DNA of 64,000 nucleotides from Epiperipatus broadwayi (taxonomy: Eukaryota > Onychophora > Udeonychophora > Euonychophora > Peripatidae). This document shows, in pieces, positions 37,201 to 49,954 of the stretch. Every line of letters begins with the position of its first letter. The first letter of the stretch is position 1. The notes below the pieces were generated by a model. The model was not told the DNA's origin and did no database searches. It worked only from the letters and a program-made list of their open reading frames with translations. The stretch is taken from NCBI GenBank assembly GCA_028023455.1, contig JAQFVV010012404.1, forward strand, positions 13,751,421 to 13,815,420, in the 5' to 3' direction. The position numbers and the translations under genes were made by a program.

Positions 37201-38849
37201 TTTAAAATAACATTTAATATATATATATATATATTAACTATTGGTTTTCCATTGCAATTTTCCTAAACTTTTATATTAATAACTATAGTAGTAAAACACT
37301 ATCAATATTAGAATATTTTATTTCATAAATGTTGTAAAGATTAGAAAAAATTAGATATTTTGAAATTTTAAATTTTTAGCTTTAAAATGGTACTACATAG
37401 TTGATAAAAAGGGTTTTGAACCTGTTATAGCTGAGTTACTTCTGTCAAAATAAGTTCCAAAAGTGATCTCTATGATTACTGCACTACCTACAACCTTTGT
37501 TGCCTGAATTCAGCACTATCAATATTCATGCATACACATAAGTTACACACTTGTTGTGATAACACATCCTAATTAGTGTAATGTAGATAAGCACTTCTCT
37601 GATTAATAAATACTTAATATTGATTTTATTGAAAGCTATGAAAGTGATTGAGCAATAAAAAAATATAAAATGGAAATATCAAGGAAAAAAGAGAATGTTT
37701 AACTAATAATTGGGAGGCAATTTTCCTTTTAATGCTAAGATGTATGATTATCTGTCACACAACCATCAGCCACTTTAAAGTCAGTAATTTAATGTAATCT
37801 ATAAATATGATCATAAAAAGTTTGCATCTGAATTTCCCCATGATTCAAAAACAAGATGAAACATTTAAAATATAATTTATTTATTCATCAAAATGGCTTT
37901 TTATCCTTCCCTGTAAGCAAAGTGATTTGGATTTTGAAGCTAGTTTTGTTATAACTTGGAACATTTCTCAAAGCAAACTACCTTACAATAATTGGAGAAT
38001 TTGTAAACAAACAATATATTGATATGTAGTGAAGTCATTGCAATTCTCATTCTAGAGAACTCAAAACTTAATCAGGCAAAGAAATAAATTTCTATCTCCT
38101 TCTGTACTGCGGAGAGACTCAAAACTTTTTATGCATAAGGATTAAACACATTCTTCTTTCACGAATAGGAGTATTATATAATTGTATTTTTTATTTGTGA
38201 ATACAATTTGAAAATATTTTTTTAAATAGTTCTTGAATATTCTAAAATATATAAAAAATATTGTGTGTGGTTTTTTAATTAAAAAACTTACCCAGCTATG
38301 ACATATTCACTTTTATTTAAATTTAATTACATACACAAAGAAAGTTTTTTTATAAGCTTGTTCAGATCATGGTTAATGCTAAACTAAGGCTTGAAAATTC
38401 TTTGAGTATGTGCAATGGACTTTATAATGCACTAAAAATAAAAATTGATCACAAATGATGAATTTTGAAAAAAAAAAAAAGCATTTCAAAGTAATTATAT
38501 GTGAAGGAGAAATATTCCCCACTAAAGAAAATTCAATAGTAAAAAAAGTAAATAAATAATAGCATTATATGTATCTGCAGCAGCCATTCCAAGAGAGAGA
38601 AAAAAGAAACAAATCACAAAGATAATAATGCAAAGATGAGTTGTGTTATAACTATACAATTCAATCTGTAGACCATTGTTATACTTGTTTTGTATTTTGC
38701 AGTACTAACTTTTAACACATTCTGTACCTCTTCAAAATATTTTTTATTCTTTGTTTATATCTTTCCATTGAAAACTTTCAACATTAAAATTCTTTAGTGT
38801 GTTTTGAAATAAAGTTTATAATAGAAACGGGATTTGTCTCTACATAAAT
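34298..38849. other. AT-rich non-coding DNA
   Basis: (TA)n runs near 35248, 36870, 36930 and 37219. A GC-rich island GGTGGGGGGACGGG lies at 36781-36794. About 37410-37450 has a B-box-like AGGTTCAAAACCC on the minus strand without an A box. No gene supported. Confidence 0.45.
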
Positions 38850-40600
38850 ATCATATTCAAGTTTACTAAAAAAATATTTTTTAGGAAATCATTTATTGTT
38901 CATTTGTTTCACTTGTTTAATTCAATGAAGACACAACTTTACTATGGGTATTATATCAACAAATTAAAGATCATATTGATTGGTCTTATGGGCTTATCAT
39001 TGCATTTTTACATTCTAATGGTCTAACATTACATGATATTTTACTAATGTTTGCATGTTATGTTACTAGGATAATCAACTCCTCTTTCATGCAGTAAATT
39101 AAACATGACAACAGTTCTATATATCACTTAGTCATAGTTATTTTGTTATGAAATACCCTATCTTTTAATTTTCTGAATGCAAAAGCAATATACTGGAATC
39201 TGTGCTGCATCTTAGATCTGTCTTTCTACTTACAAAGATTTCTAAATTGGTTACATTCTTATTTGATAACTATCTAAGATAAAAGTTGCTAAAATTTTTC
39301 TTCTGTTATGAAATACTAAAGAATTGAGTCTTTGTAATCTTAATTACTAAACCAAAGTCTTTATATATTATATTCAAAACATTAAGTATATACAAAAAAA
39401 TCAGATTTTGAATTATATAAAGATAGCAATTATCTACTTGCTGTAAATCCAGAATTCCAGATGAAGTTCATATTTGCTTTTGATAACTTCAAAATAAAAC
39501 ACCCATCATCAAACCTGGATTGTATTTTAATCCCTGGTTCATTAAGATGCCTAAAAACAATGTTGGAGCTATAACACTTTGTTTAATAACAGTCTTCTTT
39601 CAAATACCTTAGATTTTCCATTTGCAGAAATAACACTTCTCATTTCAATATATAAAAGCTCTTTAATATTAATAAACTTTAGTGAACTGTAAACTAATTT
39701 CAAATAGACCACAGACCTATTTAATTAATAATAAAATGACTTGCATACATCAATAAAAACAATATATAAATTATTCTTTTGTTTTTCAATAGTTTTTTTA
39801 CATATGCTTGACAACAAATACCATATGTACAGTGATTATTGATTTTTTAACATCCCATTGAGTCTCTGGTAAGATTTTGTCTATAACTGGAAATAATTTG
39901 TTAATTAAAATCTTGAAAATACCTATGTTGTAGTGGATGCCAATGATATTCCATGATAATTATTGCAAAGTTTTCTTTATTTTTTGATTTTAAAAACTGA
40001 AACAATAGAAGTATTCTTTAGATCAGGCAGTGCAATTTCATGAGTTCATATATTCCTAAGCTTTTATCTATGATTGAAAGCAATCTGTTTAACAAAAATT
40101 TTGAAAGCACCTTTGCTTTTTTGGTAATAGATAATAATGATTTTCCATAATAATCATTGTAATTTTTTAACTTGCGTTTGTTTTTAAGAATTGAAATAAT
40201 AAAGGAATTCTTAAAATCAGCATCACAATTTCATAACTCTATAAATAGATAAAATGAATATATCATTAAAGGTTGTCATGTCAATTCTTGTGTTATTATT
40301 GGAAAGATAATGAAAAAATACTTTTTCTATTTAAAAATATCATTGTCATCATATTAGAGAATGAATGATAGATTTAATAGGATTGTGACGTTTTTTAAGT
40401 CTACAGGATACTTTCAATGCATCAAAAAATTATAAAATAACCATTATTGTGTAATATACTCTTGAAATTTTAATCCATCAGTCATTTATAAGATTTTTTG
40501 TCAGTTGATGAAATTCTGTCTTTAAATCTATTTATTGATTATGAAACTCCTAACTTATTACTTTGCCAATAAATAAATAAATGCCACATGTTATCTTTTA
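38850..40600 (-). pseudogene. Decayed LINE reverse transcriptase relic
   Basis: Minus-strand translation, through many stops, follows a LINE RT from N to C terminus. About 40430: FFDALKVSCRLKKR (family FYDALK-VYGP). About 40230-40070: DFKNSFIISILKNKRKL and SLLSITKKAKVLSKFLLNR, i.e. the CGNYRGISLLS...LLNRL block. About 40010-39880: a second, diverged copy of that block with NNYHGISLAS. About 39740: NLYIVFIDVCKSF, the first catalytic Asp. About 39630: EMRSVISANGKSKVF. About 39340: KDFGLVIKITKTQF. Then a decayed thumb to about 38880. The repeated block suggests a ~200-bp internal tandem duplication. Dead copy, same general family as 7540-8420. Confidence 0.6.
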
Positions 40601-43600
40601 ATTAAGTTACTACTAATAAGGTTACTGTCAGAAAAACAGTTTTGATTTTTTTTTATTGAACCCCATAGTAAATTTACTGTGAATTAATAACACACTTAGG
40701 AATTTCATGCCTCAATAATGTGACACTCCTGAAAAGACCAAACTAACAATTTTAATGTTTGATAGCTGATGAAATATAGGATGATAAGTAAATGTTACTA
40801 AAAAAAATATCATTTTCTTTTGACTACGATTGAAATAACTTCTATTTTTAAATGCAATTATCATTTTAATCTAATGATTTGTACAGCAATCTAGACTTGT
40901 AGGTGTTCATATAATATGAAGTTATCTTATACTGTGATGACTAAGTATAGCTGCATCCATGTTCTTTTGTAGCTATTTTTCTAATTAATCAAAGTGTTTG
41001 TGATAGTCAACTTACAAATTATACAAACATTCACTAACTGACCATCTGAATTTAGAGCACCAATACCATTATTTTCAACAACTTTTAGTCAAAGTCTACT
41101 ATTTCTACAACAATATATAGTGAAGTCTCCAAAAAAGGTCTTTTAAGGGTATTTCTATAATAATAACATCGAGAAATTAAACAAAAGCTTTCTATGAATT
41201 CTCTGAATCTAACATTGAGCATATGTGTAAGCGTGTGCAAGAATGTTTTAATACTTATTGACAACATTAAGGAATTTCCAGAAAAAAAAATACTAAATTA
41301 GAGTTTACAAAAAATTTAACATCATGTAGTATCCCTTCATTAATTGATATGCCCTTCCAAAAAATTGTGGGCATCTATCTGTTCTATTACACTTACTTTC
41401 TTTAGCAGATAAGTTTTATTAAGAGCAGTAATAACAATATTAAATTTTGACAGCTTCTTAGCTACTGTTCAAATATTGAAAAGTTTTTATCAAAAAATTT
41501 TTCACATTCTATGTGCTTATATTTAGAAGAAATTAAATTTATTATATTTACCATTAGTATTATCACTGCCCTATAATTTACCACAATACTAACATGAGTT
41601 CATAAGTGTAATGATAACCTAACCAAATTATGATACAGATCATTTTAAAAGACTCTTTTGAAGTCTTTTCCACTTCCATGGTAGTCAGAGATATCCATAA
41701 AAAAGTTGTCTAAGTATAGAATATTTACCAAGCCTTGAGTCCTATCATAAATTAGTGCTTCCACTTTATTAAACCTGTCTTCATCATTGTTTTTTAATTC
41801 TAAAGGACTTGAAATGAAAAATAGAAGATTTAAGCTAAAAAAGAAAAAATGATTGGAATCTAAATTGCCAGGTTTATTTACACAAACATATAATTCCACT
41901 ATCGCAGTTATTATAAAGAGATTACCAATAGCCTAAAAAAGTCCATAACTACAATAACTTAAATAATGGAAGATGGGCAAAAAAAAAGAAGACAGAAAAA
42001 GTTGTTTGTATTAAAACACTACCTAAAAATTTGATGGACCAAGATCTTATTGTATTAGATAGTGTGAAATATTTTGGTAGGGATTTGTTTACTTTTTATT
42101 CATAATTAAGTCCCACATTTTAAGTTCAGTCTAATTTTCATTATCTACCATGAGCACAACACTAAAAATTACACACACACACATAACATATATATATATA
42201 TATATGTAGACATGTACACACATACATTATAACAATTAAAATATATAAACATTTATGTAAGTGAAACAATAAGAGTAAAAAAACACATGAGTGCATATAT
42301 ATATATATATATTGTGAGAGTACCATATGAGCCTCACCTAAAACAATTTGTGTTTCTTTGTGAATTTAACTGTGCCTATATCGAATCAACAGATATAAAT
42401 AACTTACACCTATCTTAAGCTTTTCATATATCAGCTATATTAAACTAGTTAGTATTAAAAGAATAATTCTAAAAATGAATAATTCTAAAAATGAATAATT
42501 CTAATTTGTTTATACACACACATAAATAAATGTTTCCAACTAATAGTATTTTTTATTAACCAAAACTTGACAATTGACAAAGCCTTAAGTCAACATTGCA
42601 TTTTATCAGTTGAAACAAAGGAAATAAATGTTTAAAGTTCATTACAAATTGTATATTTTAAACAATAGAGAGTGTGAGCATGATTATGTGATATGACTGC
42701 AGAAATTAATCCAGTATAAAAATGAACTAATATTATTATAACAATAATCTTCTATTTAGTTATCAAGGCAAGAACTATGTCTGTAAATTTAAATGTGTTC
42801 GAATTTAGAACATATTTAAGAAAAAAAAAAGAAGATTCAATATTTTAATACCTGCTTCAACTAATTAATTTACTACCTTTTAATATTATAAAGAACTATA
42901 AAAAAAATAATCATTGAAATTAACAAGGTTATAAAAGTTATCAACGTCTTCGAAATGAGTTTACAAAATATATATTTAAGAAGACAAAAATTTATAAAGA
43001 TGTTCTCTGGCTAGACAATTTATGCCAAGGATTTCTGCTGATGTTTTAAACCTGAACATGTAAATTTATTCCTACTTAATCAATGCCTAAAATATAATCG
43101 TAATTCTCAAAAGCTACCTTAATATTGGAGTATTATATTGAAGAAGATGTTAAATATTTTACTACACAAATATTCAAAGAATGAATATCTGGATTGCCTC
43201 TTCGAAGAATGATCAATGAACTTTATGTTTCAATATTCGTCATTTTAGTTCACCTAAGGAGGGATATAAAACCGTTATTCTTTCTCATCTTGGATTACTT
43301 CATTGTGTATTTTAATAACCCTTAAACTTTATTTCCTTTGTGGATAATTATATTTACTTAGAAAAATTACTTCGTATATTAAAGTGGAGAACTGATAAGA
43401 TGAACATTTTATTTTTTTTATTTATTTAATAAAATTTAGATGTTGATATTTTGATATATACTCTGATGAAAATAACGGCTGACTAAGGTAAAAGTTTTTA
43501 AATTATTTCAATTTGGAAGTAAGTTTTATTATATTCCAAATTGACTCTTACCTGACAATTAATATAATTCCTTTTTAAACATAAATAACTAATATCAGAA

Positions 43601-44079
43601 TACATTCTATTATTAATCTAGTGTGAATGGATGTTATCTTATATAGGCATATAACACACTGAATCATTTTAATGACACAATACGTAGATTTATAATGTAT
43701 CATGTGTATTGTTTATTATACACATGATTTTAAATTATATATATGTAAATGATTACATTATGTGTTTTCTGAATGTTAAATAGTTTATTATTATATTTAA
43801 ATATAAGCACAGATTATAATTCTAAATTCGAATATTTTTATTATTTATGTGATAATATTTTTGTGTCTATTACGGATTAAAATGTATTAAACTTGATTTT
43901 AAATTTAAACAGGTCTCCTTTGTTTATTTTATTTAGTCATTTTATAAAACCAATAATTATAAATATACATACTCATGCATATATATATATATGTTGAATC
44001 AACTTAGTGATTTAATATATATAAAGAAGTTATATATAGCTTATATTAAATTTATTATTACTATGGGATATTTGTGGAA
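40601..44079. other. AT-rich non-coding DNA
   Basis: Open frames at 41085-41267 and 41645-41899 (minus) show no recognisable motif. (TA)n/(CA)n mixtures near 42170-42205 and 42296-42311. Three tandem copies of a 16-bp AATAATTCTAAAAATG unit at about 42460-42503. (TA)n near 43981. Confidence 0.45.
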
Positions 44080-44262
44080 ATGCCTGAAGAGAGTCGATTG
44101 CAATTTCTACTCTGAGCTCAAATTCCGAGAGTAATGAGGTTATTAATAGAGGAGTGAATTGGATTATATTTTAAATCACATCATCCATGGCATTCTATAA
44201 GAAGACTCAAAGTCCGACTATAGGTAGATGCGACTTCCTCGAGTCCTGAAAAGGATCGTCCC
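44080..44262 (+). repeat. SINE-like dispersed repeat, copy 2
   Basis: The counterpart of 900-1132 (CCTGAAGAGAG, B-box-like GAGCTCAAATTCC, distal GAAGACTCAAAGTCCGAC). This copy keeps more CG dinucleotides and may be the younger. It ends against a (TA)n run at 44267-44285. Confidence 0.5.
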
Positions 44263-45540
44263 GTTATAATATATATATATATATGTTTGTGAGTGTAAGT
44301 ATGTTTAAAAAATGCATTAGATAAATGCTATATTTCTAATATGATGAATCCCCCTAGTTCAGAGGTGGAGAACCTGTAGCATTGACACAAAATATGGCCC
44401 TTGGAAGCTTTTATTATGGGCTCTTGGATATTTTGAAAAATCTATATAAAATGGCCCTGTATGTGTAGTTCAAATATTGACTTAATAGTTAAATAAACTA
44501 AAATATTTATTTTCTCAATTACATCCAATATTTGTAATAGTTGTAGTTCATCCTAACAGAGGTGCAAAATTCCAACACATTATGTGATTCATCTGGCTAC
44601 AGATTGAATCTATGATGCCAAGAGCATTTTGTTCATTTTTATAATAGTTTTTTTCAGACTAACTATATATTCATAAAAATCAAATTAGAATTTTATTTTA
44701 ATTTATTATTATTATTTTGCATTTAATTTTTTTTAGGATAGCTACACTGAGTAAGATATAAAAAGAATTGATGCAGAAAATTTTGTATTTCAATAGAAAT
44801 GGATTAACACTTTTTTGTATAGAAAAAATAGTAAATCAATGTGTCTGATATGTCTGAAGAGTATTTCAGTTAATAAAAAACACTTTATCAAAACATATTA
44901 AAATACAATACTTGAAAAGCTTCATCAAGTGTCTAACATGTCTCATCAAAAGTCCAAAAGAACCTACAAAATTCTGTGAGGTAAATTATTTTCTTTTTCG
45001 TTAAAAAAAGCAGAAATGTTGAAACAATTTTTTGAAGGGGAGTTTATAAATGACTGAATTATAACTGATGTATTGCTAATTTGATAAAAATTAATTCTTT
45101 ATAAGATCCCTATGATGAATTAAGTTGATTTCCTTGCTGTTGTATCTTGACTTTGTAAAAGAATTTTAGAAAAAAAAAAAAATTTTATGCAGTAATTTTG
45201 AATTTAACTTAAATTTGTTTTAGGATAGAAAGAAAATGAAAACATTGAAGCTGTGTAAATGAAATAAAATTTACAAAATTCAAACTATATCCCACAACGG
45301 AAACCCAAGAAAAAAATTGCTGTTGCTTGTATTAGGAGATGATCAAACTATTGTTGCTGCAAGACAATTACATTGAGTTATAATTTTAGTGTGATAGCAG
45401 AGATATCAAGTAATATTTCCATCTAAATTTATTTTCGAATAGGATAAAAACATTTCATCATTTGGCAGAAAACTCTTTGTCTCTTACTATATTTATACCA
45501 TTAAATGTAAATTTTAATAATAAATAAATGCCATATAGTA
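44263..45540. other. Non-coding DNA with a hAT-like terminus
   Basis: At 44360-44376 CAGAGGTGGAGAACCTG, followed by ATGGCCCTTGGAAG, resembles the start of hAT-type elements (CAG-GGT-x-AACC with a nearby GGCCC). The matching right terminus was not found, so the element cannot be delimited. Rest is AT-rich and uninformative. Confidence 0.4.
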
Positions 45541-46250
45541 ATGCTTATTAAATTCCTATTTAGTGCTGACCTATCCAATACCTTAAACTAGTTTATAGTT
45601 TATAGTTCTCACAATGAAGAGTTTTTGGTTTGAGAGCAGTGTATCTGAATATTTTGGATCCAATGTACCTTTAATCCAGCAACTATTTTTTACTTCTTTG
45701 TTTTATATTAAGTTACTAATTAGCCACAATTGAAAAACATGAAAACATCTAAGAATATTTGATAGTATTAGATAGGGATTTAATAAGTATTGCTATCAGG
45801 CATTAATGATTATTAAAGCTTGTATAAAGGGGCAGAAATATAGAGAAAGAAAAAAAAATGCTACTGAACAGCTTTTATGAAAACAGAAGTTATGTGAGAT
45901 CTTATTGGTTATATACCAATATTGATCAAAGAATAAAAGTGGCTATAGTTAGTAAACTAATGTTACCATACTATATAGATACTGAACTAATTTTAGATCT
46001 ATATAATTATATAAACAAATTAGCTTGAATTTAAAAATATTAACATGTTTTTTTTTAATTTGCACCAATAGCATTATTGTAAAGCAAAGAAGTAAAAGAT
46101 GGCTGCTAAAGCAAAGGTGCATTGAATCCAAAAGAATAATATGAAATGCCTCAAAATCCAAAGACTTCATTGATGAAAACCATAAACTAAAAACTAGTCT
46201 GGATAGGATAGCATTGAATAGAAATTTAATGTGCATATTTAAAGCCATGT
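45541..46250. mobile_element. Palindromic hammerhead-bearing repeat, old copy 3
   Basis: About 45541-45740 is a diverged minus-strand monomer and 45765-46250 a plus-strand monomer of the family at 4.7 and 8.8 kb. The left half retains CTATTTAGTGCTGACC and CTAGTTTATAG; the right half has AATCCAAAGACTTCA and AACTAGTCTGGATAGG. The plus hammerhead region (about 46155-46210) keeps TTGATGA and AAAAC-TA-GTC, so the core is damaged. No clean target duplication is seen. Confidence 0.55.
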
Positions 46251-47059
46251 CTTAATACTAATTAAAGATTTTTTTTTATATTTATAAAAATTGCTTCCTT
46301 AACTTTTTTTATGGTTTCTTTCCTCATGAAAAATTGTAGTATTACCTAGAACAAAATTAAGAGTAAAATTATCCCTTTTCTTGATCAAAACATAGATACT
46401 ATTATGAGATTAATCTTTTTTTTTTAATTTTTATAAATTTATATAAAAAACGTATGTTCTTTTAATTACCTCCCAAGAATGTATTTCAATTCCCTAATAT
46501 ATGAATTTTGAATTCACACATAATTTGATGCACAATATTATTATTATTTTTAAAATATTTTTATTGAAGTTGGAAAATCAGTTTGTTTGTAAACTTTTGA
46601 TCTTTTTTAAGTTAGAATGAAATTTTAAAATTGAGATTTAATACATTTAAATTCATGAGCAAAACTGAATTTACCAATAAAATACAACTTTAAATAAATT
46701 AAAATTTGTCACAATATTTCCTTACAATATAAAACAGAGGAAAAACAAGTTTGTCACCAATATCTTATGCAAACATTGTAATAAAGCATTCACCATATCT
46801 CTTAGACTCATGCTGGATTTTGGTATGATCATAACATTAATACAGCTAAAATAATCAATCAATGATTGTCTGATAATCTAGGGCATGAGGTTATACCATC
46901 AAATCCTCAGTTGACTTCATAACTCACACTAAGCATGCCAAAGTTAGTCCAACATATAAACTAGCCTCACTAAACATAACTAAATTATATAGCTCAGTCA
47001 ATAGAAAATTCTTTATCAATATAATTAAAACGGAATTAATTAAAAAAAACTACCCTCAG
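46251..47059. other. AT-rich non-coding DNA
   Basis: Nothing supportable. About 46760-47040 has somewhat more complex sequence that could be retroelement debris, but no frame or repeat was matched. Confidence 0.4.
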
Positions 47060-47265
47060 CCATTTGTATTTTTATATTGGATTATTTCCATCACTAATAT
47101 GTATATTGAATGTCTTTAGAAAAATTTAACTTTATTTTAAATATTCTAAATACATTTAACTGTTAGTAATAGCACATCAAACAGGTTAGTATATGCACGA
47201 TGTTAAGAGAGGTATTATTCTCCCCTCTTCTTCAGGTGTTTCTGGCCTGACCAGTGACAGTACAA

Positions 47266-47345
47266 GCATGGGATTAGAACCTGGACCCTTAGATTCTTGA
47301 GTATTGAATTTTAAGGTAATGCTCCAACCAACTGAGCCATTCTCC
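47266..47345 (-). repeat. tRNA-like segment of PLE-1, copy A
   Basis: Minus strand: A box TGGCTCAGTTGGTTGGAG and B box GGTTCTAATCC about 43 bases later. It sits about 25 bp after the GIY-YIG frame ends. No CCA end or clean acceptor stem. The same segment sits in the same place in copies B and C. Confidence 0.7.
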
Positions 47346-47369
47346 AAAAGGCAGCAGTCTGCATAAATT

Positions 47370-49076
47370 TCATATACTTATCTTTGAGGGTTCCTGCTGA
47401 TTTCTCTGCTTTTTCCTAAAAGTAAAGTTGATTAGTGGTTTCCATATATTATGTATAGTCACACTAGGTAGGCTTATGGGATTTTTTACCATTGTCATGT
47501 GAGTAGTTTCTTTAAATGTTCTTCTTTGTATCTTTTCTTCTCTATCCAATATTTCTGTATTTTCCCAATTGAACATATGTTTATTGTCACATACATGGTC
47601 TGATACCTTAGACATATCTGTTTTTTTTTTTATAATCATCAGTTTGTGTTTTTGCAAAAACTTTTCAATGAGATGACTGGTCTCACCAATATATGTTCTT
47701 CCACATTCACATGGTATTTCATAGATGCAGTTTTTTCTTTTCAGCATTCCAAGTTTAGACTTTGTTGATGTTAAAATTCCTCTGTGAGGCATGGCTCTAA
47801 AAAGCTGTTCTGATGTTCTACTGATTGCAGATTTTTTTTAATTTGCCTGCAATTTTGGAATGTATGGGTACACTACAGTATCAATAATTGTCTTTTCTCT
47901 TGGTGGCTCCTTTTGCTGTTTATTTAACATTTTTTTAATAACAGCTTATGGATAACCAGTTTTCATAAGAGTTTGTTTTATATAGATCTTTTGTTTCAAA
48001 TCACAGGTTTCTGAACAAACTTGATTGCTCTGTTACATAGTGATAGTATACCTCCATAGTTTTTTGTTTCTGGTATGATTGGTATGTTCCTGTATGTGTA
48101 GGTTTTCGGTAAACTGTAGTTTTGATTTTGCCATGAGGGAGACTTGTCACAAGAATAACTAAGAATAACTAAGAATGCCAATTTTTATTCTTGTTCTGAT
48201 TCTATTGTGAATTTAATTGAAGAGGATATGTTGTCAATGCATTTCCAAAAAGTTTGCAGTAGTGCTTCACCATGTGGCCATACAACAAATGTATCATTCA
48301 CATAATGAAGCCAAACTTTAAGTAGATATGGAGTAGTTTTTATAGCTAAAGTTTTAAGTTCTTCCATGTAAATATTACTAATCATGGTGAGACTATAGTC
48401 ATTCCTTGATTTTGTTAGAAGAATTCTGTGTTATATTGAAATTAGGTTGTTTTTATGCAGAAAGTTAATAGTTCTGTTATACTATCAATAGGAATAGCTG
48501 TTCTGGTTTGTAAACTACTATCACCATTTAATATTTTCCTTACAATAGACAATGCTTCTTCACATGGTACATTTGTGAATAAAACTTTCCACATCACAGC
48601 TTACTAGTAAGTCAGTTCTTTCAATTTTCATGTTCTTGATTAATTCTACAAAATATCTAGAATCTCTGACAAAGAACTGGGTCTTGTATGCCAAAGGGGT
48701 TAGAACTTTGAAAAGAAATATTGCCAAATTTTGGCAAAGTGATTTTTTAGAACTAACAATAGGTTTTAATGAAACAGGATCCTTATGGATTTTAGGTAGA
48801 CCATAAAGATGAGGAATTTTGCTGAAATATGATGTTAATTTACTTTTTTTATGAATTAGTAAAGTACTTGCAATGCTTTCTGGGTAATGCTTGTAACTTT
48901 GTTTCCGTACTTGTTATTGGATTTTTGGCCACTTTTCTATATTGACCTGCTGTGAACAGTGCTTGTATTTTGTTGTCATAATCAGTTGTATCCTTTACAA
49001 CTGTTGCCTTGTCTTTGTCAGCATGGAGAATAATTATAGATTTATCTACTTTGAGAGATTTAATTGTTATCCTCTA
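47370..49076 (-). pseudogene. PLE-1 copy A: reverse transcriptase plus GIY-YIG
   Basis: The minus strand begins near 49076 with LKVDKSIIILHADKDKATVV, a PLE RT block that copy C repeats as KPIIIFPADKGNATVV. RT continues through SLKPIVSSKKS, then LHYVNDTFVVWPHGEALLQT at about 48330-48270, where the catalytic YxDD box is YVND, an Asp-to-Asn change that should abolish activity. The GIY-YIG domain at 47720-47640 is in a 140-codon open frame: CIYEIPCECGRTYIGETSH, then KVSDHVCDNKHMFNWENTEI. Several stops lie between RT segments. These proteins copy PLE RNA and nick the target; this copy is dead. Confidence 0.85.
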
Positions 49077-49679
49077 AGGTAACAGACCATGTATGTGCCA
49101 ATGAACATATGTTCAATTGGGAAAATACAAAAATATTGCATAGAGAAGAAAAGATACAAAGAAGAAAATGTAAAGAACCTGTTTACATGACAATGGAAAA
49201 AATCCCATAAGCCAACCTAATGTGAGTATATATAATTTACAAAAACCACTAATCAACTTTGCTCTTAGGAAAAAGTGGAGAAATTACGAGGAATCTCATA
49301 AAGAAATATATGAAATTTCTACAGACTATTGCTTTTGATAGGATGACTCAGTTGGTTAGAACATTACCTTAAAATTCAATATTCAAAAATCTAATAGTTC
49401 AGGTTTGAATCCCATGCTACTACTGTCACTGTTGAGGTGAGCAACACCTGAAGAGGAGGGAAGAATAATATCTCTCAAAACATTGTGCGTATATTAACCT
49501 GTTTGATGTGCTATTACTAACAGTTGAATGTATTTCGAATATTTAAATTAAAGTTATTTTTTTCTAAAGACATTCAATATACATATTATTAGATGATGGA
49601 CATGGTCCAATATAAAAATACAACTAGAACACCATCATCACAAACCTTCAGGAAAACATGAAATATTCGGTATAGACCT
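49077..49679 (+). mobile_element. Penelope-like element PLE-1, copy B (3' fragment)
   Basis: Starts abruptly inside the GIY-YIG region (CCAATGAACATATGTTC, matching copy C at 51707), runs through the tRNA-like segment and the shared tail and ends about 49679, where copy C begins head to tail. At its left it meets the truncated 5' end of copy A head to head; the junction is within a few bases of 49076. No intact frame. Confidence 0.75.
49338..49417 (+). repeat. tRNA-like segment of PLE-1, copy B
   Basis: A box ATGACTCAGTTGGTTAGA and B box GGTTTGAATCC, same spacing and context as in copies A and C. Confidence 0.7.
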
Positions 49680-49954
49680 GATACTATATCAAACTTTAGT
49701 CATTATGAAAAATGATGTCTAAAGCTGGCCAAAGTAGAAAATTATTTAATTTTTTTATGTAAATTTAAATCTGAAGAGGTAATTTCTAAACATTTGCAAC
49801 TAAAACCTCCAATTCACCCTCAGAGAGCTGAGAAAATTACTTAGAAAGCAAGTGAAGCTCTGTTAAGAGCAAGAATAAATGCTCAAAGGTTTTCTAAGTA
49901 ACAAAACAATGCATTTCATTAATAATGTAAAATGTTTTCTGAAAAATAATCTTA

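Larger units (their letters stand above)
47060..49076 (-). mobile_element. Penelope-like element PLE-1, copy A
   Basis: Minus-strand PLE cut off at its 5' side at about 49076, where copy B starts in the opposite direction. In minus order: RT, GIY-YIG, tRNA-like segment (47345-47266), then a tail to about 47060 that copies B and C share (CCTGTTTGATGTGCTATTAC, later CATTCAATATACATATTA). The shared tail in three copies defines the 3' end of the family. Confidence 0.8.

Noticed and set aside
44360-44376. Full hAT transposon starting CAGAGGTGG
   Set aside because: No matching right end or 8-bp duplication found downstream, so only a possible terminus is noted.
47090-47265. Hammerhead-like CTGAAGA in the PLE-1 tail (also in copies B and C)
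   Set aside because: CTGAAGA fits CUGANGA and a stem follows, but none of the three copies has the G of the GAA box and no proper cleavage site follows.
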